Positions 8,866-17,307 of a DNA stretch of 64,000 bases are shown here, piece by piece. The position numbers and the translations under genes are program-made. The stretch is from the NCBI RefSeq assembly GCF_014897985.1, contig NZ_JABUZA010000014.1:19743-83742 (forward strand), given 5' to 3'. Position 1 is the stretch's first letter; each line of letters begins with the position of its first letter. Under the pieces are notes generated by a model, which had not been told where the DNA came from, ran no database searches, and saw nothing but the letters and a program-made list of their open reading frames with translations. The DNA comes from Halomonas colorata. Lineage in GTDB: Bacteria; Pseudomonadota; Gammaproteobacteria; Pseudomonadales; Halomonadaceae.

Positions 8866-9198
8866 CTAGTTGTCTGTGACTAGCTGATCGACCTTCTCAA
8901 ATGCCCGCACCACCAGAAATTGGTCACTGGAGCGCACTTTTTCCTGGATCAGATAGGCGGCAATCGCAGGGGCCACTTCGCATTTGGCGGGTAACGGCGC
9001 ATTGGCATCAATAAGCGCATTAAGCCGGGCGACAAACACAAAGCGCACCCACTGGGGTAGCGACATGGTATCGATACAAAAGGGCTCCTGACTTGCAAAA
9101 GCGCTTGCCTGGGGAGTTTCGACACGCCATAAGTTGGCGGCCTTCATGGCGGCTTCAAGCTCGAGAAGCGCGGTTTGAAGCTGTTGATGGACGCTCAT
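8866..9198 (-). CDS. yqcC: YqcC-family (DUF446) protein
   Basis: About 110 residues from the ATG at 9198, which has AAGG five bases upstream; a GTG six bases earlier is less likely. The family is recognised from the pattern W-R-x-E-x-P then QPFCIDTM near residues 50-60, followed by LPQWVRFVFVARLNALID and a C-terminal helix. YqcC proteins are small helical cytosolic proteins of unknown function; in enterobacteria the gene neighbours truC. Here its neighbours are a divergent DUF3549-like gene and the rimB-rimK pair. Confidence 0.85.
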   Translation of the reverse strand: MSVHQQLQTALLELEAAMKAANLWRVETPQASAFASQEPFCIDTMSLPQWVRFVFVARLNALIDANAPLPAKCEVAPAIAAYLIQEKVRSSDQFLVVRAFEKVDQLVTDN

Positions 9199-9316
9199 AA
9201 GCACCTTAATTAATCAGTAACGGTTCACCTTTATTATCCCAACTCTATACGTGAGTTGCTACTTATACCCAGTAATTAACAGTTACCCACCGATTCACAG
9301 AAAACCTGCAAGAGCC

Positions 9317-9325
9317 TGTGGATAA
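9317..9325 (-). promoter_or_regulatory. Single perfect DnaA-box-like 9-mer
   Basis: TGTGGATAA on the plus strand is the reverse complement of TTATCCACA, the strongest DnaA box. It lies in the 286-bp gap between yqcC and the DUF3549-like gene, which otherwise shows no ORF. No second good box, AT-rich unwinding element or oriC-type neighbour was seen, so it is not an origin. Confidence 0.3.
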
Positions 9326-9484
9326 ACTATGGAAAGGTGCCGGAACCGCTACTCTCAGAAGGCTTACAGGAAATTGTTTGTTTTTTGATCACTAACCAAA
9401 AGAAAGCACCGATTTAACCGCCGTTTCGGCTGACACTGTGCGGTGGGCAAGGTAGAGTGCAAGCTTGAAATGCGGAAGGACATC

Positions 9485-10519
9485 ATGCAACCAATTCAGA
9501 CCATTGATGAGTTTTTTACACGCAGCGGTGCCGAGGTTTCGCTCTATCATATGGGCCGGCGTGTCTCCGCCTGTACGCGCGATACGCTGGCAAGCTTTGA
9601 GCTGGGTCATACCGCTTGGCCCGAGCCATGGCAAGGCCAGGCGCGAATAGCGGCCGTTTTTCGCCTTGGGGATATGCCAGAACCTGCGATTTGGTTTTTA
9701 GCATTGCCTCTAGACGAGCAAGGATTACTCTCCCCCGCCCAGCGCGACGGTTTTTTAAACCGGCTGATCGAGACGCTGGGAAAAAATGTTGCTCAAGCGG
9801 GGCAAAACGTTAAAGACGCAGATCATCTAATGAAGGATAATCCGCTCGCTTTCACGCCAAATGTGACTTTTCAGGCAATGCTTAATGCCTACGCCACCCT
9901 TGAGCGAGGATTGCCCGCCAGCCAGCATTTTGAGCCGGTTGACGCCTATTTGAGCGGTCAAATGGATATCGACTGGCAAGCATTAGGGCTTCAAGGTATT
10001 GCCGACTATACGGTCAGGCTGGACGACACCCAGGCAGAGGCGCTTGCTTCTCGTCTAGCGACGCTGCCAACTAGCGTTGTGCACTCACTCTGCTACTGTT
10101 TAGAACACCAGCCACTGCCAGTATCCATGATACTGGCGCTGCGCGAGATAGGTGAGCAGGCAGCGAACAATGGCGACATGGAAACCTTATGTAGCTGCAT
10201 TCGTGCGGTAGGCAGTACCTCTCATCCGGCGGTTGGCGACTGGTACTCAAGCCTGTTAGATGATAAACACGCCTGCGGGCCGGATGTACTCGCAGCTATT
10301 GCCGGGCGAGGCTGGCTTTTATTGGAAGACGCATATCGTTTACCACTTTTCCTCAACCTTTTGGCTGAAGATGAGCGGACTAGCTTTGCCGCTGTTGTTC
10401 GTGATATTGCGCTTATCCCGCGCTTGCGGCTGCCCGTCATGATGGCACTGCGAGACGCTCCGGCAGGCTCAGCGATACAGCGTCGTTTAGCAGCCATGAC
10501 ACAGGCAGCTAGCCGTTAG
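9485..10519 (+). CDS. DUF3549-like hypothetical protein
   Basis: About 344 residues from ATG 9485, which follows GGAAGGACATC; earlier in-frame starts lack a ribosome site. The protein begins MQPIQTIDEFFTRSG and has a mixed N-terminal half and an all-helical, Leu- and Ala-rich C-terminal half (residues about 180-344) that may form HEAT-like repeats. It has no signal peptide or membrane segment. It resembles the DUF3549 family, which I recall occurring near yqcC in pseudomonads; function is unknown. The rimB-like gene starts 37 bp downstream in the same direction, so a DUF3549-rimB-rimK transcript is plausible. Confidence 0.7.
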   Translation: MQPIQTIDEFFTRSGAEVSLYHMGRRVSACTRDTLASFELGHTAWPEPWQGQARIAAVFRLGDMPEPAIWFLALPLDEQGLLSPAQRDGFLNRLIETLGKNVAQAGQNVKDADHLMKDNPLAFTPNVTFQAMLNAYATLERGLPASQHFEPVDAYLSGQMDIDWQALGLQGIADYTVRLDDTQAEALASRLATLPTSVVHSLCYCLEHQPLPVSMILALREIGEQAANNGDMETLCSCIRAVGSTSHPAVGDWYSSLLDDKHACGPDVLAAIAGRGWLLLEDAYRLPLFLNLLAEDERTSFAAVVRDIALIPRLRLPVMMALRDAPAGSAIQRRLAAMTQAASR

Positions 10520-10556
10520 ACGGATAGCACTATCTATGCATTGCAAGGAGTAAGCC

Positions 10557-10997
10557 GTGAAGGAATTACCCTATCAGGCTAAAGCGGTCATTGGCCGCCG
10601 CGAGATGGTAACGTTGCCTGAACTGGGCCTTCATCTATGCTGTAAAGCAGATACGGGCGCCCGGACTTCAGCACTGCACGCCGAAGATATTCAGACCCAT
10701 GAAGATGAGCACGGCCAGTTATGGGTAAGCTTCATTACCCATAGTGGCGGGCCGACAACGCCTGAACACCGTATCAAGCTGCATCTTCATGATCGGCGCC
10801 GGATTACCAGCTCAAACGGACATAGCGAATGGCGCTACGTGATACGCACGCCAATGCAGATGGGCCAGCTGAACTTTTTCGTTGAGCTCACTCTGACAGA
10901 TCGCAGCAATATGCGTCACCCTATGCTGCTTGGACGCCGCGCCATGCGTCGCCTGCTGGTTGCCCCCGGCGCTGCATTTTTACATGGCGAACCCTAA
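10557..10997 (+). CDS. rimB: RimB-like retropepsin-fold protease (ATP-dependent zinc protease family)
   Basis: A 146-residue protein starting at a GTG with CAAGGAG upstream. Residues about 9-45 carry IGRREMVTLPELG and then CKADTGARTSALHA, whose DTGA motif is the aspartic-protease-type active loop of the RimB / PF05618 family. A second block, HPMLLGRRAM, near residue 122 completes the retropepsin-like fold. Established knowledge: in Pseudomonas fluorescens RimB works with RimK, which adds glutamates to ribosomal protein S6, and modulates RimK activity. The immediately following gene is rimK. No rimA-like gene is present here. Confidence 0.85.
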   Translation: MKELPYQAKAVIGRREMVTLPELGLHLCCKADTGARTSALHAEDIQTHEDEHGQLWVSFITHSGGPTTPEHRIKLHLHDRRRITSSNGHSEWRYVIRTPMQMGQLNFFVELTLTDRSNMRHPMLLGRRAMRRLLVAPGAAFLHGEP

Positions 10998-11037
10998 CCT
11001 AACAATGATTAGTCTTTTATTTGGCCCGGAGTCCTGA

Positions 11038-11946
11038 ATGCACATCGCTCTACTATCACGTAATCGCAACTTGTACTCTACTCGCCGCCTTATTGAGGCC
11101 GCGGAAGTTCGGGGCCATACAGCGCGCGTAGTAGATACACTGCGCTGCTATATGAGCATCGCCTCGCATCACCCTTCGATTCATTATAAAGGCCAGGAAA
11201 TAGAGCCGTTCGATGCAGTCATTCCGCGGATTGGCGCGTCAGTTACGTTTTACGGCTGTGCGGTACTGCGTCAATTTGAAATGATGGGTACCTACGTCAT
11301 CAATGATTCGGTAGCGATTACTCGCTCGCGGGATAAACTACGCTCACTGCAACTTTTATCACGTAAAGGGCTAGGATTGCCGATCACTGGTTTTGCTCAT
11401 TCACCAGATGATATTCCCGACCTGATTACCATGGTCAAAGGCGCGCCGCTGGTCATTAAGCTGCTGGAAGGCACCCAGGGGATCGGCGTAGTACTCGCTG
11501 AAACCAATCAGGCGGCCGAGTCGGTTATTCAGGCCTTTATGGGGATGAAGACCAATATCATGGTGCAGGAATACATTAAAGAAGCGCGCGGTGCGGATAT
11601 TCGCTGCTTCGTGATTGGCGATAAAGTGGTTGCCTCAATGAAGCGCCAGGCGGCAGAGGGTGAGTTTCGCTCTAACCTCCACCGTGGCGGTACCGCAAGC
11701 GTTATCCGCATTACGCCTGAAGAGCGCTCTACTGCGATTCGCGCAGCGAAAGCCATGGGGCTAAGTGTGGCAGGTGTGGATCTTTTACGCTCTAACCACG
11801 GGCCGGTCATCATGGAGGTAAACTCCTCCCCCGGTTTGCAGGGCATTGAAAACGCCACCGGCAAAGATATTGCGGGCATGATTATCGAACATATCGAAAA
11901 AAATGCCTCTCCGGTTCGTAAAGCGCCCCCCAAGCCTAAAGGCTAA
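11038..11946 (+). CDS. rimK: Ribosomal protein S6 glutamate ligase
   Basis: A 302-residue ATP-grasp enzyme that adds Glu residues to the C terminus of ribosomal protein S6. The start [18 protein letters not shown] is typical. The ATP-grasp core is visible as [15 protein letters not shown] (about 140-155), [20 protein letters not shown] (about 174-193) and the Mg-binding [15 protein letters not shown] near 258-272. It follows rimB by 40 bp with a GGAG ribosome site. The C-terminal tail after residue 292 is basic and Pro-rich. Regulation in pseudomonads involves c-di-GMP and RimA/RimB; nothing in this sequence shows that directly. Confidence 0.96.
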   Translation: MHIALLSRNRNLYSTRRLIEAAEVRGHTARVVDTLRCYMSIASHHPSIHYKGQEIEPFDAVIPRIGASVTFYGCAVLRQFEMMGTYVINDSVAITRSRDKLRSLQLLSRKGLGLPITGFAHSPDDIPDLITMVKGAPLVIKLLEGTQGIGVVLAETNQAAESVIQAFMGMKTNIMVQEYIKEARGADIRCFVIGDKVVASMKRQAAEGEFRSNLHRGGTASVIRITPEERSTAIRAAKAMGLSVAGVDLLRSNHGPVIMEVNSSPGLQGIENATGKDIAGMIIEHIEKNASPVRKAPPKPKG

Positions 11947-11974
11947 GAGGAAAAACCAAAAATAATCCGCATTA

Positions 11975-12001
11975 GGGGTGGCAAATAGACGCTGCCACCC
12001 C
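11975..12001 (+). other. Hairpin between rimK and the next gene
   Basis: GGGGTGGCA (11975-11983) pairs perfectly with TGCCACCCC (11993-12001) across a nine-base loop. No T-run follows, so it is at best a processing or pausing element between rimK and the gene at 12035. Confidence 0.55.
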
Positions 12002-12034
12002 CACAATCTGCGTCACCGAAGGAGGTAGACGCTC

Positions 12035-12481
12035 ATGTTTCTCGACAATCGCCAAGTGGCGATGGACAGCGTGCTGGAAGCGCTGGCCGATAGCATTGAT
12101 TATTTCCAGGATAATATCGAACGCTTGCGTCCCTCGCTGCGTGATGCACTGAAACCGCACTATACTGCGCGGTTAAAGCAGATGCGTAAACTGCAGGAAT
12201 TGGCACGTGCGCATTTAAAAATGCTGCCGCGCGATGCTGATGTTGAACGCGATGATTTTTTATGGCTCTGGAGCCGTCTTAAAAGCTTCGTTGGCAACGA
12301 TAGCCAAGTATTAATCAATGAACTGTTAGAGCAAGAGCGTGTGCTGATGCAGGCGTTATCCACACTCTTTACTCACCCCCTACCCGACCCGATCGAGCCA
12401 GTCGTCGATGAGTGCATGCAGGGGTGTCGGAAGCTGATTCGTGAGCTTTACGGGCTGCAAAAACGTAAAGCGCATCGCTAG
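12035..12481 (+). CDS. Hypothetical all-helical protein
   Basis: A 148-residue soluble protein with a strong GGAGG ribosome site. It is almost entirely amphipathic helix, with heptad-like Leu spacing, acidic and basic residues in alternation, and no signal peptide. Helices around residues 10-35, 40-65, 75-115 and 120-145 suggest a four-helix bundle, perhaps ferritin-like, but I see no conserved metal-binding Glu/His set. It follows rimK by 88 bp and ends eight bases from the convergent sanA. Function unknown. Confidence 0.6.
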   Translation: MFLDNRQVAMDSVLEALADSIDYFQDNIERLRPSLRDALKPHYTARLKQMRKLQELARAHLKMLPRDADVERDDFLWLWSRLKSFVGNDSQVLINELLEQERVLMQALSTLFTHPLPDPIEPVVDECMQGCRKLIRELYGLQKRKAHR

Positions 12482-12488
12482 CTAGCAT

Positions 12489-13211
12489 CTATTCGCTTGA
12501 TTCCGGTTCAAATATATAAAGCGTCGGCGTAATGACTGGCTCGACGCTTCGCAGCTCGATGGGCTCGGCGGGTCCTAAAAAGTAGGGCTGCCTGTCCCAC
12601 ACGTAAATATCTCCAAGCGTGGCTACACGTGCCGCCCACTCGCGCACTCTTAAGCGCCACTCGTCCGCGGTGGGCCTTTCTTCGGCCACACATCCGGTTA
12701 CATCCATACCCAACGCCCGACCAATAAATATTGCCCTCGGCAAATGCCAGCTTTGAGTTACCAAAAGCGCATGCTCAAGCTGAAAAACATCTCGGGCCCT
12801 CGCCAGCGTGTCATAGGTGCTAAAGCCAGCAAAATCCATGGTGAGCTGGTCAGCAGGCACCCCCCGCCGATGCAGATCACGCCACATGGCACGCGGCTCG
12901 TTATAGGCCTGGGTACGATTATCGCCGGATAGCAGTAGATGCGATACACGCTGCTCGGCAATCAACGTGGCGGAGGTGCGCATACGCGCGTGAAAGTGAG
13001 GGTTGCGTAACCCGCTACGCGTCCAGTGAGACGTGCCAAAAACGATGCCTACATCCGCTGGACGGCACTCAGGTATCTGTCGATCGATATAGCGTGCCGT
13101 AGTGCCGAGCACATATAAATTACCGAGCACAAACAACAATGCCGCCAGCAGCAACAATGCTCCTAGCGACATCAGCAGACGCTTTGCCCACCTCAACAAC
13201 ATGCTGTACAT
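12489..13211 (-). CDS. sanA: SanA/ElyC-type DUF218 envelope protein
   Basis: A 240-residue protein with an N-terminal membrane anchor (residues about 12-34) and a periplasmic DUF218 domain. Motifs include VGIVFGTSHWTRSG near 53-66, HLLLSGDNRTQAYNEP near 90-105, and LLVTQSWHLPRAIFIGRALG near 148-167, which match SanA (vancomycin high-temperature exclusion protein) better than YdcF. SanA affects the envelope barrier in enterobacteria by an unresolved mechanism. The ribosome site is weak. The gene lies directly upstream of nothing on its strand, 19 bp after the sufT stop, so some readthrough from suf is possible. Confidence 0.87.
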   Translation of the reverse strand: MYSMLLRWAKRLLMSLGALLLLAALLFVLGNLYVLGTTARYIDRQIPECRPADVGIVFGTSHWTRSGLRNPHFHARMRTSATLIAEQRVSHLLLSGDNRTQAYNEPRAMWRDLHRRGVPADQLTMDFAGFSTYDTLARARDVFQLEHALLVTQSWHLPRAIFIGRALGMDVTGCVAEERPTADEWRLRVREWAARVATLGDIYVWDRQPYFLGPAEPIELRSVEPVITPTLYIFEPESSE

Positions 13212-13229
13212 CTAGCGACCCAGAGGCGT

Positions 13230-13799
13230 TTAAAACATGCCGAGCTCAAGCTTAGCCTCGTCGCTCATCATGTCACGGCTCCAGGGAGGGCTGAAAACAA
13301 TCTCAGTGTGCACTTTATTTATTTGCGGCGCCCCTAAAATTTTATTACGTGCATCTGCCGCGATGACGTCCCCCATACCACAGCCGGGGGCCGTTAGCGT
13401 CATGCGAATGGTTACTAACCGCTCGCCGGCAATCAGGCGCTCAATACGACAGCCATATACCAGCCCCAGATCCACGATATTGACGGGGATTTCCGGATCA
13501 AAACAGGTGCGCAGCTGTTCCCATACAAACTGCTCGATCTCATCTTCACTAGCACTTTCAGCCAGGGTTGGGCGCGGCAGCGCCTCAAGCCCCAAGGCGT
13601 CCAGGTTGCGTCCTTCAATAAGATAAAGGCGCCCTTCAAAACCAACGCTGACCGAGCTACCTTTCGCCTGCATGACGCTGACGATGCTGTCTTCCGCCAA
13701 GGTTTCCGTTTTGCCAAACGGAATCGCAATAGCCTCCACGTCACGCTGGAGCGGCAGTTTCTGGCCTCGATCAAGGCTAGCGATTTGCTCGATATCCAT
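13230..13799 (-). CDS. sufT: SufT, MIP18-type Fe-S cluster assembly protein
   Basis: The 189-residue product has a C-terminal DUF59/MIP18 domain (residues about 85-170), with FDPEIPVNIVDLGLVYG and the conserved Cys in TLTAPGCGMGDVI. The N-terminal part (residues 1-80) is the extension typical of the SufT subfamily. SufT helps mature Fe-S proteins, especially when cluster demand is high. It is the last gene of the suf operon, eight bases after sufS, with AAGGA before the ATG. Confidence 0.92.
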   Translation of the reverse strand: MDIEQIASLDRGQKLPLQRDVEAIAIPFGKTETLAEDSIVSVMQAKGSSVSVGFEGRLYLIEGRNLDALGLEALPRPTLAESASEDEIEQFVWEQLRTCFDPEIPVNIVDLGLVYGCRIERLIAGERLVTIRMTLTAPGCGMGDVIAADARNKILGAPQINKVHTEIVFSPPWSRDMMSDEAKLELGMF

Positions 13800-13807
13800 A
13801 GGATTCC

Positions 13808-15073
13808 TTAGCGCACCATACCAATAACACGATTAAGCGCTGCAACAAATGCATCCACTTCGTCGAGGGTATTATACGCAGCAAACGAGGCACGGCACGT
13901 AGCATCCACGCCAAAATGATGCAGCAGCGGCTGTGCACAATGGTGCCCGGTACGAATGGCCACGCCTAATTGATCAATTAATAGGCCGATATCTTGGGAG
14001 TGTGCGCCGTCAACCACAAACGACAGCACGCCCGCCTTATTCGGCGCGGTTCCTAAAATACGCAGCCCATCAATACGCGGCACTGCCTGAGTAGCATGCT
14101 CAAGCAGCACGCTCTCCCACTGCCCAATGGCGGTGATACCCACGCTCTCAACCCACTCAAGCGCTCGGCCCAGTGCGATAGTTTCCGCAATGGCGGGCGT
14201 ACCCGCCTCAAATTTATGCGGAATACTTGCAAAGGTGGTGCCTGCGTCGAAAGAGACGGTTTTAATCATCTCACCACCGCCCTGCCATGGCGGCATGGCC
14301 TCCAGCAGCGTTTTTTTACCATACAGCACGCCAATACCGGTGGGGCCATAAACCTTATGGCCGGAAAAGGCGTAAAAGTCAGCATCAATCGCCTGCACGT
14401 CAACTGTTTGATGCGGTGCAGCCTGCGCTCCATCGATGAAAATCAGCGCACCGTGCTGGTGAGCAAGCGCCGCCATCTCTTTTACCGGGTTAATCGTGCC
14501 CAGCGCATTAGAGACATGGTTAACGGCGACTAGCTTGGTGCGCTCGCTTAAAAGCTCACGATAAGCGGCCATATCCAGCGCACCCGTGTCATCGACCGGA
14601 ATGACCTTGATGGTAAAACCGCGCTCAGCGGCCAGCAGCTGCCAGGGCACAATATTGGAGTGATGCTCAAGCAACGAGACCAGCACTTCATCACCCGCGG
14701 TGAGGTTAACGCGCCCCCAGGTTTGAGCCACCAGGTTAATTGCTTCCGTCGTTCCACGAGTAAAGATAATCTGACGAGTATCTTCGGCATTGAGAAACGC
14801 TTTTACACGCTCACGCGTGCCTTCAAACGCCGCCGTCGCTTCATCGGCCAGCGTGTGCAGCCCACGATGGATATTGGCGTTATAGCGCGAGTAGTAATCG
14901 CTAAACACGTCAATGACCTGTTGCGGCGTTTGGCTGGTCGCGGCGTTATCCAGATAGACGAGCGGCTTGCCATGGACTTCCCGACCAAGAATCGGGAAGT
15001 CTTCACGAACCGCCAGCACATCATAGGGCGCCTGGCCACTCGCTGTCGCTTTCTCAAGAACCGTTGACGACAT
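13808..15073 (-). CDS. sufS: Cysteine desulfurase SufS
   Basis: A 421-residue class-V aminotransferase fold enzyme that takes sulphur from cysteine as a persulfide for cluster building. The PLP Lys lies in FSGHKVYGPTGIG, near residue 240. The persulfide-forming Cys lies in RTGHHCAQPLLHHFG, near 379, with the short loop typical of group II (SufS) desulfurases. The N terminus has VYLDNAATSQTPQ. The start has AGGAG six bases upstream. SufS normally needs SufE or SufU as sulphur acceptor; neither is encoded here. Confidence 0.97.
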   Translation of the reverse strand: MSSTVLEKATASGQAPYDVLAVREDFPILGREVHGKPLVYLDNAATSQTPQQVIDVFSDYYSRYNANIHRGLHTLADEATAAFEGTRERVKAFLNAEDTRQIIFTRGTTEAINLVAQTWGRVNLTAGDEVLVSLLEHHSNIVPWQLLAAERGFTIKVIPVDDTGALDMAAYRELLSERTKLVAVNHVSNALGTINPVKEMAALAHQHGALIFIDGAQAAPHQTVDVQAIDADFYAFSGHKVYGPTGIGVLYGKKTLLEAMPPWQGGGEMIKTVSFDAGTTFASIPHKFEAGTPAIAETIALGRALEWVESVGITAIGQWESVLLEHATQAVPRIDGLRILGTAPNKAGVLSFVVDGAHSQDIGLLIDQLGVAIRTGHHCAQPLLHHFGVDATCRASFAAYNTLDEVDAFVAALNRVIGMVR

Positions 15074-15102
15074 TCATCACTCCTCATGTAAGCGTTGAGC
15101 TT

Positions 15103-15150
15103 AGTCGTTAAGATAGCCGTTAAGACCAGTTGTTAAGACTAGTCGTTAAG
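15103..15150. repeat. Four tandem 12-13 bp imperfect repeats at the sufD stop
   Basis: AGTCGTTAAGAT, AGCCGTTAAGACC, AGTTGTTAAGACT and AGTCGTTAAG follow each other from 15103 to 15150. The last copy covers the sufD stop codon and its final codons; the other three lie in the sufD-sufS gap. The pattern looks like slippage duplication of the sufD end. Confidence 0.8.
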
Positions 15151-16482
15151 CGCGACGGCGGTTTCCACCAGGCCTGCCAGGTTGAAGCGCTCAGGCAGCT
15201 TACCGGCAACGGCCAGCTCGACGCGCTCGGCAATTTCATCCAGCGCGACTTTATCCAGCACTTCGCCTGCAAACGCCAGGGTCAGAAGACCACGTGCCGT
15301 GGCTTCATCAATACCGCGAGTACGCAGGGCATAAATCGCCTCTTCATCCAACTGACCGGTCGTGGTGCCGTGAGAGCACTTCACATCATCGGCGTAGATC
15401 TCAAGCTCAGGCTTGGCATCAATCTGGGCGCGGTCAGACAGCAGCAGGTTCTGGTTGCTCTGGAAACCTTCGATCTTCTGGCTGTCACGCTTGACGTAGA
15501 CCTTACCGTTAAACACACCGTGAGCGCGGTCATCCAAAATGCCTTTGTAGTTCTCGTTGGAGAACGTTAAGGGCGCGTTGTGATTGACCTTGGTATGGTT
15601 ATCCACATGCTGGCGGCCTTGGCCAAAGAACAGTCCGTAGAAATTGGTTTCAGCACCCTGGCCGTTCAAGTCACTGATCAGGTCGTTACGTACCAGCGCC
15701 CCGCCCAGGTTCAGGTTGTACGAGGTATAGCGAGTGTCGCGGTCCTGCTCGACGTGCATGCTGGCAATGTGCAGGTCGTTAAGCGGCGCTTCCTGCAACT
15801 TGTAGTGGTTCAGGATGGCACCGCGATCAAGCATGAACTCGCCTACCACGTTGGTGAAGTTAGCGGCTTCCTGATCACCACAATAGTGCTCAATCAACGT
15901 GGCTTCACTGCGCCCACCGGCCTCTACCAGAATACGCGGATGGCTCATCACCGGCGCACTGTTAGCCCGGGAGAGAAACTGCAGCACGATGGGTTTATCA
16001 ACCACCGTACCGGGCGCGATACGTACCACAGCGCCCTCTTCCATAAACGCGGTATTCAGCGCGGCAAACGAGGAGAAATCCACGCCGGTCAGACGGCCAA
16101 GCGGCCCACCCACTGCTTCATGGTTTTCAGTCAGCGCCTTGGAAAGCGGCAACACGTGAACGCTTTGGGGCAGCGCATCAAGGTCTGAAAGCGCCGGAGC
16201 AAACACACCATCGACAAACGTGAGGCGATAAGCCGAGATAGGCAATGTGACGGCCGCCGCCTGCGCTGGTGAGAAATCAGCGTTATCGGCTAGCGCAAAG
16301 TTGCCTTGGGCAATAGCGCGAACGTCGGTATATTTCCACTCTTCATCACGACGCGTGGGGAAGCCCAGCGCTTCAAAGCGTGCAGCGCCCGCCTGACGGC
16401 GCGCGGCAATCCACGTCGGCTCCGCCTCGCGTTGCTGGCTACGCGATTTCAGCGTGTCCAGAAAAGTTTGCGTATCGCTCAT
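15139..16482 (-). CDS. sufD: Fe-S cluster scaffold subunit SufD
   Basis: A 447-residue SufBD-family beta-helix protein that forms the SufBC2D scaffold. Conserved C-terminal features are visible: KVYVKRDSQKIEGFQSNQNL, then EIYADDVKCSHGTTTGQLDE, whose Cys and His positions are the family hallmark. The ATG overlaps the sufC stop (ATGA), with GAGGAG upstream, so translation is probably coupled. The stop lies inside a tandem repeat block at 15103-15150. Confidence 0.97.
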   Translation of the reverse strand: MSDTQTFLDTLKSRSQQREAEPTWIAARRQAGAARFEALGFPTRRDEEWKYTDVRAIAQGNFALADNADFSPAQAAAVTLPISAYRLTFVDGVFAPALSDLDALPQSVHVLPLSKALTENHEAVGGPLGRLTGVDFSSFAALNTAFMEEGAVVRIAPGTVVDKPIVLQFLSRANSAPVMSHPRILVEAGGRSEATLIEHYCGDQEAANFTNVVGEFMLDRGAILNHYKLQEAPLNDLHIASMHVEQDRDTRYTSYNLNLGGALVRNDLISDLNGQGAETNFYGLFFGQGRQHVDNHTKVNHNAPLTFSNENYKGILDDRAHGVFNGKVYVKRDSQKIEGFQSNQNLLLSDRAQIDAKPELEIYADDVKCSHGTTTGQLDEEAIYALRTRGIDEATARGLLTLAFAGEVLDKVALDEIAERVELAVAGKLPERFNLAGLVETAVALND

Positions 16483-17228
16483 GCCGCGGACTCCTCAATA
16501 CCTTCGTAACCATTGGCCTCAAGCTGCTTGGCAAGCTCGGCATCGCCGGTTTTGACGATTCGACCATCCACCAGGACGTGGACTTTATCGGGAACGATGT
16601 AGTCAAGCAGACGCTGATAGTGAGTTACCAGCAGAATCGCCCGCTCTTCGGCGCGCAGGCTGTTAACACCATCCGCCACGACTTTCATGGCATCGATATC
16701 GAGGCCCGAGTCGATTTCATCAAGCATGGCAAGCTTGGGCTGAAGCACCAGCATCTGGAGAATTTCGTTGCGCTTTTTCTCGCCGCCGGAGAAGCCTTCG
16801 TTAACCGCGCGCTGCAGGAAGCTGGCATCCATCTTCATAAAGCCGAGTTTTTCTTTAACAAGCTTCATAAACTCAGGTGCTGGCATGTCCTCAAGACCGC
16901 GGGCTTTACGCTGAGCGTTAAGCGCAGATTTCAGCAGGTAAATATTTTTAACCCCCGGAATCTCGACCGGGTACTGGAAACCTAACAGCAGGCCCGCCTG
17001 GGCGCGCTCTTCGATTTCCATTTCAAGTACGTCTTTACCTTCAAAGGTGATGCTACCCTGGGTGACTTCATAGCCATCTTTACCGGCAATCACCGCTGAC
17101 AGGGTTGATTTACCCGCGCCGTTAGGACCCATAATGGCGTGCACTTCGCCTGCGTTGATGGTCAGGGTCAGGCCCTTGAGAATTTCTTTATCTTCAACGG
17201 TGACGTGTAAGTCAGTAACTTGCAGCAT
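16479..17228 (-). CDS. sufC: SUF ATPase SufC
   Basis: A 249-residue ABC-type ATPase that drives the SufBC2D scaffold. Walker A is GPNGAGKST at about residues 34-42, the ABC signature is FSGGEKKRNEIL, and Walker B is KLAMLDEIDSGLD. The EIDSGLD version with DE followed by I is typical of SufC. It is not membrane-associated and has no transport domain partner. It starts 79 bp after the sufB stop and overlaps sufD by four bases. Confidence 0.98.
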   Translation of the reverse strand: MLQVTDLHVTVEDKEILKGLTLTINAGEVHAIMGPNGAGKSTLSAVIAGKDGYEVTQGSITFEGKDVLEMEIEERAQAGLLLGFQYPVEIPGVKNIYLLKSALNAQRKARGLEDMPAPEFMKLVKEKLGFMKMDASFLQRAVNEGFSGGEKKRNEILQMLVLQPKLAMLDEIDSGLDIDAMKVVADGVNSLRAEERAILLVTHYQRLLDYIVPDKVHVLVDGRIVKTGDAELAKQLEANGYEGIEESAA

Positions 17229-17307
17229 AATCTTAAACCTTCTAATTCTGGCGAGTCGCTGGCGCGACGCGTATCAAAGTAATTTGTACGGCAAACCGGC
17301 TAAACGA

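Noticed and set aside
9199..9484. Gap with DnaA box as a replication origin
   Set aside because: One box only, no AT-rich unwinding element, and no dnaA, dnaN, gidA or parAB neighbours.
9392..9634. Minus-strand ORF of 80 codons over the DUF3549 start
   Set aside because: Lies opposite a better-supported gene and has no recognisable product.
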